Positions 35,390 through 43,740 of a DNA stretch of 64,000 nucleotides are shown here, in pieces. Position 1 is the first letter of the stretch. Each line of letters opens with the position of its first letter. The notes below the pieces were generated by a model. That model did not search any database. It was not told the DNA's origin and saw nothing but the letters and a program-made list of their open reading frames with translations. The stretch covers positions 2,108,001 to 2,172,000 of the forward strand of contig NZ_JACCBM010000001.1 in assembly GCF_013409865.1 (NCBI RefSeq), in the 5' to 3' direction. The DNA comes from Herbiconiux flava (GTDB taxonomy: Bacteria > Actinomycetota > Actinomycetes > Actinomycetales > Microbacteriaceae). A program made the position numbers and the translations under genes.

Positions 35390-36604
35390 TCAGGCGGCGG
35401 GGGAGTCCGGTTGGCCGGCCACCGGCTCGAGTCGGAAGCCGCCGCCGGGCAGCAGCACCACCCGCAGCTGGAACAGTCCGTCGACGACGAGGTCGGCGTC
35501 GAGCTCGTGCGACTCGTGGGTGCCCGCGATCGCGACGGTCGTGCATCCGGCCGCCTTCGCCGCGGCCAGGCCCGCCGGGGCGTCCTCGAAGACCACGCAC
35601 GAGGCCGGGTCGACGCCGAGGCGCGTGGCCGCCGTGAGGAAGGGCTCCGGATGCGGCTTGCCGTTCACGACGTCGTCGAACGTCACCAGCACGGCCGGCG
35701 GGGTCAGCCCGGCGGCGCGCAGGCGGCTGGTGGCGATGATGCGGGTTCCGCTCGTGACGATGGCGCGGGAGTCGTCGGGCAGGGAGCCGAGAAGTGCGGC
35801 CGCCCCGTCGAGGGCGATCACGTCGTCGAGGTCGTTCACCTCGATCTCGGTCACCCTGGCGAGCGCCTCGGCGGCCTGCTCGCCCGAGAAGAAGGTGTCG
35901 ATGACCTGGGCAGCGGGGCGGCCGTGGCCCTCGGCGAGCAGGTCGACCTCGAGGCCGTACTCGCGGGCGAGCTGCTGCCAGGAGCGCACGACCGAGGGGG
36001 TCGAGTCGATCAGGGTGCCGTCGAGGTCGAACAGTCCGGCGGCGAAGGTGCGCGAGAAGACCTGGGAGTCCGCGGGCAGCGGGCGTCCGCCGCCGAGACG
36101 CCGGCGCACGGAGGCGAGCTGCTGGGCGGTGGAGAGGGAGGCGTCGACCACGAGGTGCGGCACCCGCGGCTCGGCGCCGGCGGGCGGGTCGACCACGTGC
36201 ACGTCGCGGGCCGCCGCGCGGAGGCCGCGGCGCTCGGCGAGCAGGGCGGGAGACGCGCGAAGCCAGACCACCTCGGGCGGGCCGTCGGCCGCCTCGACCA
36301 GCTGCTGCCACTCGGGGCCGCCCGCCAGCTCGGCCGTGAACGGGGCGATCAGCACGGCGTCGACCCCGGCGCGCACCTGGTCGGCGAGGGCGGCGCGGAG
36401 GGCCGCGTAGCGAGCGGGGCGGACGACCGGGCGCAGGGCGGGGTCGTTCCAGTGGGCGCCCGCGGACAGCTCCTGGCCGAGACCCTCGAGCACCGGGTTC
36501 GTGAGCGAGTCGAGGTCGAGCAGGGCGGCGCCGAGGGACCGCGCGAGCTCCAGACCGAGGGTGCTCTTGCCGCTTCCCGCGGCTCCGGCGACGACGATGA
36601 TCAT
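35390..36604 (-). CDS. P-loop kinase fused to HAD sugar phosphatase
   Basis: 404 residues from ATG 36602-36604 with GGGAG upstream; ATG 36634 is a weaker alternative. Residues 1-170 form a shikimate/gluconate-kinase-like NTPase with Walker A GAAGSGKS (7-14). Residues 188-400 form a HAD subfamily IA phosphatase or phosphomutase with FDLDGTLID (192-200; nucleophile D193, acid D195), TSGTRI (motif II) and NGKPHPEPF plus FEDAPAG (motifs III-IV). Opposing kinase and phosphatase halves in one chain are unusual. Divergent from LacI 3. Confidence 0.85.
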   Translation of the reverse strand: MIIVVAGAAGSGKSTLGLELARSLGAALLDLDSLTNPVLEGLGQELSAGAHWNDPALRPVVRPARYAALRAALADQVRAGVDAVLIAPFTAELAGGPEWQQLVEAADGPPEVVWLRASPALLAERRGLRAAARDVHVVDPPAGAEPRVPHLVVDASLSTAQQLASVRRRLGGGRPLPADSQVFSRTFAAGLFDLDGTLIDSTPSVVRSWQQLAREYGLEVDLLAEGHGRPAAQVIDTFFSGEQAAEALARVTEIEVNDLDDVIALDGAAALLGSLPDDSRAIVTSGTRIIATSRLRAAGLTPPAVLVTFDDVVNGKPHPEPFLTAATRLGVDPASCVVFEDAPAGLAAAKAAGCTTVAIAGTHESHELDADLVVDGLFQLRVVLLPGGGFRLEPVAGQPDSPAA

Positions 36605-36643
36605 GCTGCTCCCGAGGTTATCGAATTGAGACATCGCGACCGC

Positions 36644-36734
36644 TTGACAACGTTGTCGCTGCGAGTCAGTATAGGCGGAACGAGAACGACGGAGTCCGGG
36701 AATTCGGGTCACTCCGCAGATGACAACGCTGTCA
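36644..36734 (+). promoter_or_regulatory. LacI 3 promoter with two LacI-type operators
   Basis: TTGACA (36644-36649), then CAGTAT (17-base spacer) or AGTATA (18-base), is the promoter for the lacI-manA-ABC operon. Operator 1 is TGACAACGTTGTCG (36645-36658), which covers the -35. Operator 2 is TGACAACGCTGTCA (36721-36734), just before the ribosome site. The arrangement suits autorepression by LacI 3 and control of the divergent kinase-HAD gene. Confidence 0.75.
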
Positions 36735-36750
36735 AAGGAGGTGGGCGAGG

Positions 36751-36807
36751 ATGCCCGGTACGACCCCGAACTCGCGCACCACCCCGACCGGCGGGGGCCG
36801 CTCATGA
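36751..36807 (+). CDS. Putative 18-residue leader peptide of LacI 3
   Basis: ATG 36751 follows a near-perfect AAAGGAGG (36734-36741) at 9 bases. It encodes MPGTTPNSRTTPTGGGRS and ends in a TGA (36805-36807) that overlaps the lacI ATG (36804) as ATGA. This is the best ribosome site in the region, and lacI itself has only a G-run before it. Translation of lacI may depend on termination of this peptide. Confidence 0.4.
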   Translation: MPGTTPNSRTTPTGGGRS

Positions 36808-37862
36808 ACCGCCGCCCCGGCATCAAGGACGTCGCCGCGAGCGCCGGCGTCAGCATCAAGACCGTCTCCCGTGTGGTGAACGCCGAGGAGGCCGTGCACC
36901 CCGAGACGAGGGCGCGCGTGCTGCACGCCATCCAGCAGCTGGGCTACGTACCCAACACCGCCGCCCGCTCGCTCAAGTCGGGCACCGGCGGCGCCATCGG
37001 CGTCGTCATCGACTCGCTCGCCGACCCCTTCTTCGCCGCGCTCGTCAGCGCCATCGAGACCCGCGCGCTGAACGAGGGCCTGAGCGTCCTCGTCGCCTCG
37101 TCGAGCCTCGACCGCGACCGGGAGCGCGAGCAGCTGCTCAGCCTCGTGGCGGGGCATCAGGTCGCGGGCGTCATCTTCGCGCCGGTCGCGTCCGAGCATC
37201 CGTACCTCGAGCCGTACCGCACCACCACGCCGGTGGTCGCGGTCGACCGCTCGCGGGTGGGCATCGACAGCGTCGTCGTCGACGACCGCGGGGCCGCGGC
37301 GCTCGCCGTGCAGCAGTTCGTCGACCTCGGTCACGAGCGCATCGCCTTCTTCGACCGCGACGAGCGCTTCTCGACCATCCACCGTCGGATGAGCGGCTAC
37401 CTCGACGTGCTGCGGGGCGCCGGCATCGAATTCGACCCCGAGCTCGTCTCGTCCACGGTCGACGGCAGCCTCGACTACCTGAGCGAGGCCGAACGGCTGC
37501 TCGGCCTGCCGAACCCGGCGACGGCCTTCTTCGCCTCGAACGCCAAGGCGGCCATCGGCCTCACCACCGCGCTGCACCGCATCCACCGGCAGGACACGGC
37601 GATGATCGCGTTCGGCGACTTCTCGTTCGCCGACGTGCTGCGGCCGGGCGTCAGCTGCATCGACCAGGACCCGTTCCTGATCGGCAACGCCGCCATCGAG
37701 CGCCTGCTGGCCCTCCGCGAGCAGCCCTCCGGCGATCCCCGCGAGTGGATCGTGCCGACCGCCCTGCTGCAGCGCGGCTCGGGCGAGATCGAGGGCCCCG
37801 TGGCCGCCGCGTCCGTCCGTCCCACCGCATCCGCCCGATTCGCCGAAGGAGACGTCGCATGA
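36804..37862 (+). CDS. LacI family regulator 3
   Basis: 352 residues from ATG 36804. HTH IKDVAASAGVSIKTVSRVVN, hinge YVPNTAARSLKSG, effector domain AIGVVIDSLADPFFAALV. First protein of an operon with phosphomannose isomerase and an ABC sugar transporter, overlapping manA by ATGA. Earlier in-frame codons (GTG 36741, ACG/ATG region 36720) sit on or beside the operator and ribosome site, so the downstream ATG is preferred. Confidence 0.88.
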   Translation: MNRRPGIKDVAASAGVSIKTVSRVVNAEEAVHPETRARVLHAIQQLGYVPNTAARSLKSGTGGAIGVVIDSLADPFFAALVSAIETRALNEGLSVLVASSSLDRDREREQLLSLVAGHQVAGVIFAPVASEHPYLEPYRTTTPVVAVDRSRVGIDSVVVDDRGAAALAVQQFVDLGHERIAFFDRDERFSTIHRRMSGYLDVLRGAGIEFDPELVSSTVDGSLDYLSEAERLLGLPNPATAFFASNAKAAIGLTTALHRIHRQDTAMIAFGDFSFADVLRPGVSCIDQDPFLIGNAAIERLLALREQPSGDPREWIVPTALLQRGSGEIEGPVAAASVRPTASARFAEGDVA

Positions 37863-38911
37863 AGCCGGCCGCCCTCGCCCCCAACCTGATCGACCACTTC
37901 TACCGCGGCGGCGACCGCATCGCGGCGCTCCGCGGCATCGAGCAGACGTCCGAGTTCCAGCCCGAGGAGTGGCTCGGCGCCACCGTCTCCCGCGCCGACC
38001 ACGGTGACATCGGCCTCGCCCGCACCGTCGACGGCGAGCTGCTGCGCGACCTCGTCGGCGCCGATCCGGCGGCCTGGGTGGGCCCCGACCACGCCGACGC
38101 GGCGTCGAGCAGCGACACGGGCATCCTGGTCAAGCTGCTGGATGCCCGCCAGCGCCTCCCCGTGCACGTGCACCCCTCACGCGCCTTCGCCACCAGCCAC
38201 CTCGACTGCCCCTACGGCAAGACCGAGGCCTGGTTCGTCCTCGACGCGGAGCCCGGCGCCGCCGTGCACCTCGGCTGGAGCGAGCCCGTCGACAGCGACG
38301 AGCTCGACCGCCGCCGCGACGCCCAGGACTCCGAGTGGATGCTCTCGCGGATGAACCGCATCGAGGTCTCGCGTGGCATGGGAGTCGTCGTGCCGGCCGG
38401 CACCGTGCACGCCATCGACGAGGGCATCTTCCTCGCCGAGGTGCAGGAGCCCACCGACTTCTCGATCGTGCTGGAGTGGTCGGTCACGACCTCGACCCGC
38501 GACGAGTCGCACCTCGGCCTCGGCTTCGACACGGTGATGCCGGCCGTCTCGGTCGACGCGCTCGGGCCGGATGCGCTGCAGGGCCTGATCAGCCGCGCCG
38601 ACCTCACGGCGCGGAGCGCCACCGCCGCGAGCGTGCTGGCCCCGGCCGCCGACCCCTACTTCCGTGTGCTGCACGCGGCCCCGACCACCGGCGGAGCCGT
38701 CGCCCTCGACCCCGGCTTCGCCGTCGCCCTCGTGCTCGAGGGGGCCGGCGAGTTCGTCGGCCGCGACGAGCGCGCCGACTACCGCGCCGGCCAGGTCTTC
38801 GCGGTGCCGTCCGGCTTCGGCCCCTGGGAGGTGCGGGGCACGGGCAGCGTGCTCGTCGCGACCCCGGGCGTCGGCTGGCCGCACTCGCTGGCCGCGGGAG
38901 GAATCGTATGA
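37859..38911 (+). CDS. manA: Class I mannose-6-phosphate isomerase
   Basis: 350 residues with GAAGGAG upstream and an ATGA overlap with lacI 3. Cupin zinc-site motifs LPVHVHPSRAFA (about 99-110) and KTEAWFVLDAEPGA (about 121-134), and VVPAGTVHAIDEG with the third His, fit type I phosphomannose isomerases. Interconverts mannose 6-phosphate and fructose 6-phosphate. Linkage to a transporter suggests mannose or a related ketose as the substrate. Confidence 0.85.
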   Translation: MKPAALAPNLIDHFYRGGDRIAALRGIEQTSEFQPEEWLGATVSRADHGDIGLARTVDGELLRDLVGADPAAWVGPDHADAASSSDTGILVKLLDARQRLPVHVHPSRAFATSHLDCPYGKTEAWFVLDAEPGAAVHLGWSEPVDSDELDRRRDAQDSEWMLSRMNRIEVSRGMGVVVPAGTVHAIDEGIFLAEVQEPTDFSIVLEWSVTTSTRDESHLGLGFDTVMPAVSVDALGPDALQGLISRADLTARSATAASVLAPAADPYFRVLHAAPTTGGAVALDPGFAVALVLEGAGEFVGRDERADYRAGQVFAVPSGFGPWEVRGTGSVLVATPGVGWPHSLAAGGIV

Positions 38912-39018
38912 CAGGAGCATCCCATGACCACCCCGGAACAATCCCGCAGCCCAGAACCACCCGCAGCCCAGAACCACCCGCAGGCCCCGACCGGCCGGAA
39001 AGGAGTGAACTGACATGA
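38908..39018 (+). CDS. Doubtful 36-residue linker ORF
   Basis: MTGASHDHPGTI... to ...PERSELT, overlapping manA by ATGA at one end and the ABC ATPase ATG at the other. It contains a 17-base tandem duplication (38944-38977), which is not a multiple of three, so the peptide sequence is not repeated in register. Its role may only be to carry ribosomes across to the ATPase, whose own AAAGGAG is at 39000-39006. Confidence 0.25.
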   Translation: MTGASHDHPGTIPQPRTTRSPEPPAGPDRPERSELT

Positions 39019-39776
39019 CCACCCCCGTATTGGAGGCCCGCGGCCTCTCCCGCGCGTTCGGACACGTCCGTGCGCTCGACGACGTGGACTTCGAGGTCTA
39101 CCCCGGAGAAGTGACCGCCCTGATCGGCGACAACGGCGCCGGCAAGTCGACGCTCGTGAAGGCCCTCTCGGGCAACCTCGCCGTCGACACCGGAGTCATC
39201 AAGTTCGAGGGCAACCCCCTCCAGCTCACCAACCCGATGCAGGCCAGCGCGCTCGGCATCGAGACCGTGCACCAGGACCTGGCGCTCGCCCCCCACCTCG
39301 ACCCGGTGCAGAACATGTACCTCGGCCGCGAGGTCATGAAGAAGGGCATCGGCGGGGCGTTCGGCTTCATGAACGTCGCCGAGATGCGCACCCAGTCGCG
39401 CCGCGCGTTCGACGAGCTGGGCGCCACGGTGCGCTCACTCACCTCGCCCGTCGGCTCGATGTCCGGTGGTCAGCGGCAGGCGATCGCGATCGCCCGCGCC
39501 GTGCACTGGGCCAACAAGGTCGTCTTCCTCGACGAGCCCACCGCGGCGCTCGGCGTGCGGCAGACCAAGAACGTGCTGGAGACCATCCGGCGGGTGCGCG
39601 ACAAGGGCATCGCCGTCGTGTTCATCAGCCACTCGATGCCGCACGTGATGGAGGTCTCCGACCGCATCCAGGTGCTGCGTCTGGGTCACCGCGCCGCGGC
39701 GATCGACACCAAGAGCACGAACATGGAAGAACTCGTCGGCCTGATGACCGGCGCGAGCACGAGGGGTGTGGCATGA
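39015..39776 (+). CDS. Sugar ABC transporter ATP-binding protein (single NBD)
   Basis: 253 residues. Walker A GDNGAGKST (about 37-45), signature MSGGQRQAIAIARA (about 150), Walker B VVFLDEPTAAL, H-loop VVFISHSM. It has one nucleotide-binding domain, unlike the two-domain RbsA/XylG type; FrcA of the rhizobial fructose importer is a single-NBD relative. Presumably a homodimer with the permease encoded downstream, which overlaps by ATGA. Confidence 0.92.
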   Translation: MTTPVLEARGLSRAFGHVRALDDVDFEVYPGEVTALIGDNGAGKSTLVKALSGNLAVDTGVIKFEGNPLQLTNPMQASALGIETVHQDLALAPHLDPVQNMYLGREVMKKGIGGAFGFMNVAEMRTQSRRAFDELGATVRSLTSPVGSMSGGQRQAIAIARAVHWANKVVFLDEPTAALGVRQTKNVLETIRRVRDKGIAVVFISHSMPHVMEVSDRIQVLRLGHRAAAIDTKSTNMEELVGLMTGASTRGVA

Positions 39777-40894
39777 GCGACGACGTGAGAGACGCAGACC
39801 TGAAGAAGGCCGAGTTCGGCCAGACGGATGCGGCCGGCCCCGAGACGACCTCGATCAACATGGCCCAGGCCAAGGAGAACGGGTTCACCAAGCTGCTGAA
39901 GGCTCAGGCCTTCCAGATCCTGATCGTGCTGATCGTGATCGTCGCGATCTTCAGCGCGCTCGCCCCCGACACCTTCGCGCAGCTGTCGAACCTGCGGCTC
40001 GTGGTGCAGAACGCCTCGATCCTCGCCGTGCTCGGCGTCGGCATGACGTTCATCATCATCACCTCGGGCATCGACCTCTCGATCGGCTCGGTGCTCGTGT
40101 TCTCGGGCGTCGTCTCGGCGATCGTGATGCGGGCCATCGGCGGGGACGACTGGGGCACGGCCACCGTCGGCATCATCGTGTCGATCCTCTCGGGCCTGGC
40201 CTGGGGCATCTTCAACGGCGTGCTGATCTCCAAGGCGAAGGTGCCGCCGCTGATCGTGACGCTGGGTTCGCTCGGCATGGCGCTCGGCCTCTCGCAGATC
40301 ATCACGGGCGGTGTCGACATCCGTCAGGTGCCCTCCGTGCTGACCACCTCGATCGGCTACGGCAACATCCTCGGCGGCATCCCGATCATCTCGGTGATCG
40401 CCCTCGTGATCGTCATCATCGGCGCGATCGTGCTGCACAAGACCAAGTTCGGCCTCTACACCTACGCGGTGGGCTCGAGTGAGGAAGCGGCACGCCGCGT
40501 CGGCGTGAAGGTCGACCGGCACCTGATCAAGGTCTACGCGCTGTCCGGCGCACTCGCCGGACTCGCGGGCATCCTGTCGCTGTCGCAGTTCAGCACCACG
40601 GCCATCGCCGGCCAGTCGCAGACCAACCTGAACGTCATCGCGGCGGTCGTCATCGGCGGAACCTCGCTGTTCGGCGGCTACGGCACGATCTTCGGCACCG
40701 TCGTCGGTCTCTTCATCCCGGCCGTGCTGCAGAACGGCTTCGTCATCACCGGCGTGCAGCCGTTCTGGCAGCAGGTCGCCGTCGGCGCCGTGCTGATCGC
40801 GGCGGTGTACGTCGACCAGGTCCGACGGGCCTCCGCGGCCCGAGGGGCCTCCACAAGCCTCTGGCGCCACTTCGCCAGACGGAACAGCAAGTGA
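39773..40894 (+). CDS. Sugar ABC transporter permease
   Basis: 373 residues, BPD_transp_2 (RbsC/XylH/FrcC-like). A long hydrophilic N-terminus (about 1-40) precedes about ten hydrophobic segments, including FQILIVLIVIVAIFSALAP. GMTFIIITSGIDLSIGSVL and AVVIGGTSLFGGYGTIFGTVVG are family hallmarks. The C-terminal tail is basic. Inner-membrane pore of the importer. Confidence 0.93.
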   Translation: MSDDVRDADLKKAEFGQTDAAGPETTSINMAQAKENGFTKLLKAQAFQILIVLIVIVAIFSALAPDTFAQLSNLRLVVQNASILAVLGVGMTFIIITSGIDLSIGSVLVFSGVVSAIVMRAIGGDDWGTATVGIIVSILSGLAWGIFNGVLISKAKVPPLIVTLGSLGMALGLSQIITGGVDIRQVPSVLTTSIGYGNILGGIPIISVIALVIVIIGAIVLHKTKFGLYTYAVGSSEEAARRVGVKVDRHLIKVYALSGALAGLAGILSLSQFSTTAIAGQSQTNLNVIAAVVIGGTSLFGGYGTIFGTVVGLFIPAVLQNGFVITGVQPFWQQVAVGAVLIAAVYVDQVRRASAARGASTSLWRHFARRNSK

Positions 40895-40955
40895 ACAGCA
40901 CCAATCCCGTAATCGCATCACCAGACGCATCACTAGAAGAAGGACAGGTAACACG

Positions 40956-41951
40956 ATGAAGTGGAACAAGAAGATCCTGGGAGTCGTCGCCATCGGCGCG
41001 ACCGCCGGTCTGGCTCTCGCCGGATGCTCGGGCGGAGACTCGGGCGGCGGCTCCAGCACCGGCGCGGCCGGCAGCGACGGCTACAAGATCGCATTCGTGC
41101 AGGGTGTCGCCGGAGACGAGTTCTACATCTCCATGCAGTGCGGCATCGAGGCCGCGGCCGAGAAGGCCGGCGCGACCGTCACCACCCAGGGCCCCGAGAA
41201 GTTCGACCCGACGCTGCAGAAGCCGCTGGTCGACTCGATCGTGGCCTCCAAGCCCGACGCCCTGCTGATCGCTCCGACCGACGTCACCGCGATGGAGGCG
41301 CCCCTCAAGGCCGCCGCCGACGCCGGCATCAAGGTCGTCCTCGTCGACACCACGGTCGAGGACCCGTCCTTCGCGGTCTCGGCCATCGCCTCCGACAACG
41401 TCGGTGGCGGCGAGGCAGCCTTCAAGGCCATCCAGGACGCCCACCCCGACGGCGGCAAGGTGCTCGTCGTCTCGGTCGACCCCGGCATCTCGACCACCGA
41501 CGCTCGCGTCGAGGGCTTCCAGAAGGCCGCCGAGGGCGCTGACGGCTTCGATTACCTGGGCGTGCAGTACAGCCACAACGAGCCGGCCACCGCGGCCGAG
41601 ATCGTGACCGCGGCGCTGCAGAAGGACCCCGACATCGTGGGCATCTTCGCCGCCAACCTGTTCGCCGCCGAGGGCACCGCCACCGGCGTGCAGCAGGCCG
41701 GCAAGCAGGACTCGGTGACCATCGTCGGCTTCGACGCGGGCCCCGCCCAGGTCGAGCAGCTGAAGGCCGGCACGGTTCAGGCGCTCGTCGCCCAGGAGCC
41801 GGCCACCATCGGCCAGGACGGCGTCGAGCAGGCCATCGCGGCTCTCGACGGCGACGACACCGAGGCCGAGATCCAGACCGGCTTCACCATCCTCACCAAG
41901 GACAACATCGAGGGTGAAGGCGCGGACGCGGTCTACAAGTCCAGCTGCTAG
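40956..41951 (+). CDS. Sugar ABC transporter substrate-binding lipoprotein
   Basis: 331 residues. Signal peptide with lipobox LAGC, lipidated Cys at 24, then a Gly/Ser-rich linker and a type I periplasmic-binding fold (YKIAFVQGVAGDEFYISMQCGIEAAAEKAG...). RbsB/FrcB-like. Separated from the permease by 61 bases and followed by a strong terminator. The specificity is unknown; fructose, mannose or ribose-like sugars fit the context. Confidence 0.92.
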   Translation: MKWNKKILGVVAIGATAGLALAGCSGGDSGGGSSTGAAGSDGYKIAFVQGVAGDEFYISMQCGIEAAAEKAGATVTTQGPEKFDPTLQKPLVDSIVASKPDALLIAPTDVTAMEAPLKAAADAGIKVVLVDTTVEDPSFAVSAIASDNVGGGEAAFKAIQDAHPDGGKVLVVSVDPGISTTDARVEGFQKAAEGADGFDYLGVQYSHNEPATAAEIVTAALQKDPDIVGIFAANLFAAEGTATGVQQAGKQDSVTIVGFDAGPAQVEQLKAGTVQALVAQEPATIGQDGVEQAIAALDGDDTEAEIQTGFTILTKDNIEGEGADAVYKSSC

Positions 41952-41969
41952 TCAGCACCTGCTGAATTG

Positions 41970-42006
41970 AGAAGCGGCGTCGGGGGTCATCCCCGGCGCC
42001 GCTTCT
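41970..42006 (+). terminator. Terminator of the lacI-manA-ABC operon
   Basis: GC-rich hairpin with arms 41970-41985 and 41991-42006 (14-15 bp, one G-T), loop GTCAT region, followed by TTGCTGTCTG. It lies 19 bases after the lipoprotein stop. Confidence 0.85.
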
Positions 42007-42082
42007 TGCTGTCTGTCTGGTGCTGTCTGTGCTGCTCCCGGGTATCCGCGTCGTCCTGCGAGCGGATGCCCGTCCCGGCCGG

Positions 42083-42901
42083 TCAGGCCACGAGCTCCAG
42101 CAGGCGCTCGACCTCGGCGGCCACCGCGTCCCGAGCCGGGCCGAGGTACTTCCGCGGATCCACCAGCGCCTCGTCGGCGGCGAGCACCTCGCGGAGCCGG
42201 CGGCTGAAGATCCCGTTGACGTGCGTGGAGATGTTGATCTTGCGCATCCCGCTCTCGACGGCGCGCACGAGGTCGGCGTCGGCCACCCCGCTCGAACCGT
42301 GCAGCACGAGCGGCACCGGCACGGCGGCGGCGAGCTCGGCGATCAGGCCGAAGTCGAGCGAGGCGCTCCGCGAGGTCATGGCGTGCGAGGAGCCGACCGC
42401 GACGGCGAGACCGTCCACGCCGGTCGCGGCCACGAACGAGGCCGCCTCGGCCGGGTCGGTGCGGACGCCGGGCGTGTGGGCCCCGCCCTTGCCGCCGATG
42501 GCGCCGAGCTCGGCCTCCACCCAGACACCCCGCTCGTGCGCGGCACGGGCGATCGCGGCGGTGCGGGCGACGTTCTCGTCGTCGGGCAGGGTCGCGGCGT
42601 CGAACATCACCGAGGTGGCGCCCAGCTCGACGGCCTCGAGCACGAGGGCCTCGTTCTCGGCGTGGTCCAGGTGCACGGCGGCGTCGATGCCGGCGGTGCG
42701 GGCGAGCTCGAGCGTCGCGAGCGTGACGGGGGCGAGGCCGCCGTGGTAGCGGGCGGCGTTCTCGCTGATCTGCAGGATGACGGGGCGGTTCGCGGCCTCG
42801 GCACCGCGCACGATCGCCTCGGCGTGCTCGAGCTGGATCACGTTGAACGCGAGCACCGCGCGCTCGCGGGCCAGGATGTCGCCGGTGGTGACGAGGGTCA
42901 T
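42083..42901 (-). CDS. Class II ketose-bisphosphate aldolase (GatY/KbaY/Fba-like)
   Basis: 272 residues with GAGAGG upstream. The zinc-site HLDHAEN (about 78-84), GAIGGKGG loop, AVGSSHAM and LHGSSGV follow the class II FBP/tagatose-BP aldolase pattern. It is shorter than Fba (about 340), fitting GatY/KbaY. It probably cleaves the bisphosphate made by the 1-phosphofructokinase-type enzyme encoded at 46338. Same strand as the DeoR gene 35 bases upstream. Confidence 0.88.
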   Translation of the reverse strand: MTLVTTGDILARERAVLAFNVIQLEHAEAIVRGAEAANRPVILQISENAARYHGGLAPVTLATLELARTAGIDAAVHLDHAENEALVLEAVELGATSVMFDAATLPDDENVARTAAIARAAHERGVWVEAELGAIGGKGGAHTPGVRTDPAEAASFVAATGVDGLAVAVGSSHAMTSRSASLDFGLIAELAAAVPVPLVLHGSSGVADADLVRAVESGMRKINISTHVNGIFSRRLREVLAADEALVDPRKYLGPARDAVAAEVERLLELVA

Positions 42902-42936
42902 GGGGTTCCTCTCGGGGGTGGCTGTCGGGGGTCGGG

Positions 42937-43740
42937 TCAGGGTGTCGGGTCAGGGTGGCCGGGTCGGGGGCGCGGGTGGGCGAGCACGAGGTCGGTGCCG
43001 TCGGCGCGGAGGCGCTCGGCGGTGCGCGGGTCGAGACGGTCGTCGGAGACGATCCGGTCGAAGCGGTCGAGGGTCGCGAAGCGGCAGAGGGAGGCGGTGC
43101 CGAACTTCGGCGCCGTCACGGCGAGGATGCGGCGGTCGGCGGCGGCGAGCATCCGCTCTTTCACCGCGGCCTCCTCGGGCAGGGTCGTGAAGGCTCCGCG
43201 GCCCGGCAGCACGCCGTTGGCGCCGAGCACGGCGACGTCGGCATGCAGCTCGTCGAGGCGCGCCTCGGTCCAGGCGCCGACGACCGCCTGGGTGACGGGG
43301 CGCACCTCGCCGGGCAGGGCGAGCACGGTGATCGACGGATGCCCGCCCAGCAGCGCGGCGACCGGGAGGCTGTTCGTCACGACCACGAGCGCCGAACGCG
43401 CGGGCAGCACCGACGCGATCTCGAGCGTCATCGAGCCGCTGTCGAGCAGCAGGACGCCCTCGTCGGGCAGCTCGCGGACGACGGCGAGGGCGACGGCGCG
43501 GCGCTCGGCGGCGTCCTCGCGGGTGCGCTGGGAGAGGGTCGGCTCGAAGGGGGCGGTCGGCGCGAGCACGGCCCCGCCGTGGCGGCGGCGCACGAGGCCG
43601 CGGCGCTCGAGGGCGGCCAGGTCGCGGCGCACGGTCTCGGGGGTCACGCCGAGCTCGGCGCTGAGCTGCTGCACCTGCACGCCCTGCGGATGGGTTCGGG
43701 CAGCGGCGAGGATGGCGGTGTGCCGCTCCGCTGGGTACAT
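42937..43740 (-). CDS. DeoR family regulator 1
   Basis: 267 residues. HTH PQGVQVQQLSAELGVTPETVRRDLAALERRGLVRRRHGGAVL (about 18-59) is the classic GlpR/DeoR motif; the C-terminal sugar-phosphate sensor has DSGSMTLEIASVL and VLGANGV. Ribosome site GGAG at 6 bases. It precedes the aldolase on the minus strand and diverges from the FGGY kinase operon, so it likely controls both. Confidence 0.9.
   Translation of the reverse strand: MYPAERHTAILAAARTHPQGVQVQQLSAELGVTPETVRRDLAALERRGLVRRRHGGAVLAPTAPFEPTLSQRTREDAAERRAVALAVVRELPDEGVLLLDSGSMTLEIASVLPARSALVVVTNSLPVAALLGGHPSITVLALPGEVRPVTQAVVGAWTEARLDELHADVAVLGANGVLPGRGAFTTLPEEAAVKERMLAAADRRILAVTAPKFGTASLCRFATLDRFDRIVSDDRLDPRTAERLRADGTDLVLAHPRPRPGHPDPTP

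Noticed and set aside
35295..36311. Extension of the UvrA-like gene to 1,118 codons
   Set aside because: The added part is an alternate frame of the kinase-HAD gene; UvrA homology begins at ATG 35292-35294.
36604..36931. Longer N-terminus of the kinase-HAD protein
   Set aside because: It would run through the operators and antisense to lacI 3; the P-loop begins right after ATG 36604, which has a ribosome site.
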